A stretch of DNA of 64,000 nucleotides from Limnoperna fortunei (lineage: Eukaryota; Mollusca; Bivalvia; Mytilida; Modiolidae), in the NCBI GenBank assembly GCA_944474755.1, contig OX104113.1, positions 65,988,074 through 66,052,073 of the forward strand, read 5' to 3'. The stretch's first letter is position 1; each line of letters opens with the position of its first letter. The notes under the pieces are model-generated. The model was not told where the DNA came from. It searched no databases and saw only the letters and a list, made by a program, of their open reading frames with translations. The position numbers were made by a program, and so were the translations under genes. Shown here piece by piece: positions 60,669-64,000 of this stretch.

Positions 60669-62953
60669 AACACAAGAACTCAAGTAATTAACGATCCAAA
60701 AAATTGCATAATTCCAACAAATACACTGTACACTTTCATTTTGTCTGATAATTCATCCAACTGAATCTAAATACACAGAATTCATATAATAATTAACTAA
60801 TTCCATTGATAAGTAATGACAACTGGTATCCGATGATGTAATTCCTGCAATACTCATATACAAAATGTTTTGTCACTGGCCATGCACATGGGGGAAAAGC
60901 GATATAGTGTTTCCGTGGAAACAGGAAATGAATCAGAAAAACTGTTATTTACACAGACTATGAACAACACTTGTAACTTTAAAGATGTACATACATGTAA
61001 AGTAGTTCACATTTAGGCTACATATATGTAACAATTACAAAAGATAAACAACTTTGTGTTCAATCAATCAGTGTATCCTCATAAAAACCATCAACATAAA
61101 TTAAACCCTTGATATAAAGTTTACCCACATTATCAATGTCCAGTAATGGATTTTTTGTCTTAGTTGCTATAAAGGGACATTATCAATGCATGCAATTAAA
61201 ACTGTGTATTGAATTACATTTTTCATTAATTATCTTAAATGTCAATACACCAAATGCATGCCATCTGTTACTATTCACTAATGAAGTCATTTTCCACTAC
61301 AGTAAATCTCGGTATCATTTCAGTATAAATACTTAGGAGAAATTTACTTTGGAAGTGACTGTAAAAATTTATGTTTCACACAAACATAAAAAATAAAACT
61401 GTAAATTTCCTAAACATTAACATGTCTTCTAATTTGTTTCTTTATTTAGTTATATAAATTAATATATGACTATCCTGCTATTCAAGCAATGTAAAAAAAA
61501 TATGTTCAAATTATTTCTGGCTGTAAAATAATACAACAAAAAAATGTTCAAATATTTTTGGCTGTAGAATAATACAACTGTAAGTACACACGTGAAGTAC
61601 ACATATTCACAAGATTTATTGAAATTTATTACTATGCTGAAAAAATTATTATTATAACAATTATGTCTATGTTGGAAATTTGCCTGGAATTTAATCCATT
61701 TCATTGCTTCATTTGTTAATTTTACCATTTATGTAGAAAATAAAAACAGTTTACTACAAAAAAATTTTCATGTTTTTAAACCAAACTTGAATAAAACAAA
61801 AATATGTTGGTTTTTTTTTATTTTGGGCCTATGTCAATATAACAATTCAAAATTCTACATTGATCTGCACTACAGACTAATGATAGATATATGCTGGTGT
61901 TTTAGTTTTTGCGTGACCTAGTTCTCTGGAAAAGTCAAATTTATAAATATTGTGCAGCATTTTAAGATTTTTTTTGTAATACCTGTGGTGCCTTCTTAAA
62001 TGATCAAACGAGAGAAACAAAAAATCACAAATAAGTATTTCATTACAACTCAATATAAAAGTAGTGTTAAGGTCTCAGGAGCACCTCAAGTTATTATATC
62101 TTACATAATACAGAACTATTTAGAGGATTTTTTGTATACAGGCCTGTATGCAATTGTTTTTGTCCCTATTAATGGGAGACAACTCAAACTGAACACATTG
62201 CCAAGAGATTTGACAAGATAAATTACAATTAACTGATAACCCTTTAATTCCCATCAAACTAATCTGATAATTTGAACACACAGATAGGATGGGTCAATGA
62301 ACAACTTCAAGTGTCATCTATGCCATAACTTATGATGTCTTAATAATATATAGCAATATGAATCTGTCAAATATTTGAGATACAGTTATACCTGTTGGAA
62401 ATGTATATTTAAACAGTGTAAGTAGGTAGATAAAATGTTTATTAAAATAAAATTTAAGTCAACACATAATTATATATTAACAAAAGCTAAGTCAACATCA
62501 AGGTGTATAAAAGTATACAGCTGAAAATGGCAAGAGAAAATTATCATGACCCAATAGCACTCTTGATCCCAACAGAGTCAGAAATCTTCAATAGAAAATC
62601 AATACCTTAACTGTTTAAGTAAGGGAGGATGTAGAAACACAGGTGCATGTTTTAGCTTCAATAAAAAGATATTTAATATTCTCTTGACATTTCATAAACT
62701 AACAAAATTTAATTTAATTTTTTTTAAATATATGTCATACTCAACCCAAAATTTATTATGACGACCTGACAATAGTGCATCAACATTGAAATGTCCTGAA
62801 TCAGGTATTATGGAATGATTTTTAATTTAATGCACAATGAGTTTTCAGTTATAAGTTTAGGAAGCCAGAGTGCACCAATGCGACGTTCCACCTAATGTGG
62901 AAAGGAACCGAGAATGCAGTGCACATACACTTAACTGTATTAGTTAATTAATA
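60669..62953. other. Upstream flank of PPP4R4
   Basis: The promoter and 5' UTR should lie here or just above exon 1, but I see no convincing TATA box or CpG-rich stretch. No other gene is recognised. Confidence 0.5.
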
Positions 62954-63221
62954 AGTTTGTTTGTTTGTTTGATGGGGTTTAACGCCACTTTCAGCAATTT
63001 TTCAGCTATATCATGGCGTCCAGTTTTTATTGGGGGAGGAAGCCGGAGTACCCGGAGAAAACCCCCGACCTGCGGTAGGAAAACTGGCAATCCTTGTCAA
63101 TTAAGATTGGAGTCGAGTACACCCTGCCTGAAGTGGGAATCGAACCCGCAATCTCAGTGTTGACAGACCACGTGATCAATAGTAGACGAACTACCTTGAC
63201 CACTCGGCCACCGAGGCCCCC
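62954..63221 (-). mobile_element. SINE copy, youngest-looking, full length
   Basis: The best-kept copy: (AAAC)n tail, central box, then a clean tRNA head with TGGCCGAGTGGTCAAGG and GGTTCGATTCCCAC. attaattaat flanks both ends (62941 and 63222), compatible with a target duplication. It lies 2.3 kb upstream of the PPP4R4 start. Confidence 0.93.
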
Positions 63222-64000
63222 GTTAATTAATAAGACCATTTAACAAATAAATTCAGGGGAATAAGATAGAAGAACAAAACAAATTAATTGATTTTCACCC
63301 TAAATTCCACTTTAGGTGTCTTTATTTATGCTATTAAAACTGGCCCGCATTACTTGTTGTACTTATTGGATTCATGTACCTGGTACATTCAGTTCATGGT
63401 GCATTGCAAAAATTATTTTTTTGTTCATTTCTTAAATTAATCTTTTCAACAGTATTTAGTTAATTCTGAGCATTCTGTTGAAAAGTAAGTAGAGTCTATA
63501 GGTAACACATCTCAAGAAGGCAACTGCTCATAAATAACAATGAACTCCATACAAGGCTCAACACATCTACATATAAAAACAAGCTTAAATCAAGATAATA
63601 TCATCCTACATGTACCAAGTCAGGGGTATTATAATAGATAATGGAGCGAACGTGGAATCAAAACCCTTGACTTGAATTGGGAGGATGCGAAAAGTTATAT
63701 TCGACCAACTAGCACTTTTAAAGTAAATGTTCAAGCAAAGAGTGAAAATCTGTTCCAAATAACTACAAAAATGAGCATATGAAATTAAAAAAAAATTATA
63801 TTTATTATTGTAATTGGGTGTTTGATATTGTTAAATTAGCCACACAGGAGCAGGCTGATTGGATATACATGTACAACTGAAACAATGTCAAAAATTTCAT
63901 CTATTTCTAAATTGTACATGAACATGGACATGACAAGACCAAGACTTGAACAAAAATTTAAATGTCTATTTCTACATCATAGTACAGTAATTTTTGGTTT
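63222..64000. other. Flank, no feature recognised
   Basis: AT-rich sequence without a repeat or exon I can support. Confidence 0.6.

Overview
The window reads as AT-rich nuclear DNA of an animal with large introns and many dispersed repeats. A bivalve mollusc is the best guess. The basis is the tRNA-headed SINE with a conserved central box, the rolling-circle-style elements with tandem cores and hairpin ends, and the type of host gene; the species is inferred, not shown.

One gene fills almost the whole window. It lies on the minus strand from the start codon at 60668 down to at least 4781, and perhaps to a stop at 2567. I assembled 23 supported coding exons and one tentative terminal exon, and every junction keeps the reading frame. 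The predicted product is about 967 residues if the tentative last exon is right. It is recognisable as PPP4R4, the HEAT-repeat cytosolic regulatory subunit 4 of protein phosphatase 4. Exons 2-16 make the HEAT scaffold, exons 17-19 a charged helical and lysine-rich linker, and exons 20-23 a Ser/Pro/Arg-rich disordered tail with several RRxS-type sites. No other host gene is convincing; most other open frames lie inside repeats or are chance frames in introns.

Layout, low to high coordinates: 1-740, end of a hairpin-type tandem-core element; 936-1199, SINE; 2567-7181, 3' end of PPP4R4 with an old element at 3444-3919 and a foldback element at 3986-4302; 7182-14148, intron 20 with a foldback element, a MULE-like MITE (9678-10318) and a 1.9-kb tandem-core element (10572-12436); 14149-21508, exons 20 back to 14; 21509-33248, exons 13 to 6; 33249-41073, exons 5 to 3 with a perfect 237-bp duplication; 41074-51496, intron 2 (10.4 kb) with several arrays; 51497-60668, exons 2 and 1 separated by intron 1, which holds a broken LINE; 60669-64000, upstream flank with one full SINE.

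The most unusual signal is that three different exons of this one gene (exons 2, 13 and 16) run at their 5' splice sites straight into minisatellites whose units (70, 52 and 30 bp) are copies of that same junction. Each array therefore repeats a splice donor many times just inside the intron. In exon 2 one intronic unit is identical to the coding part of the exon. This looks like repeated tandem duplication seeded at splice donors and is the main candidate for something undescribed.
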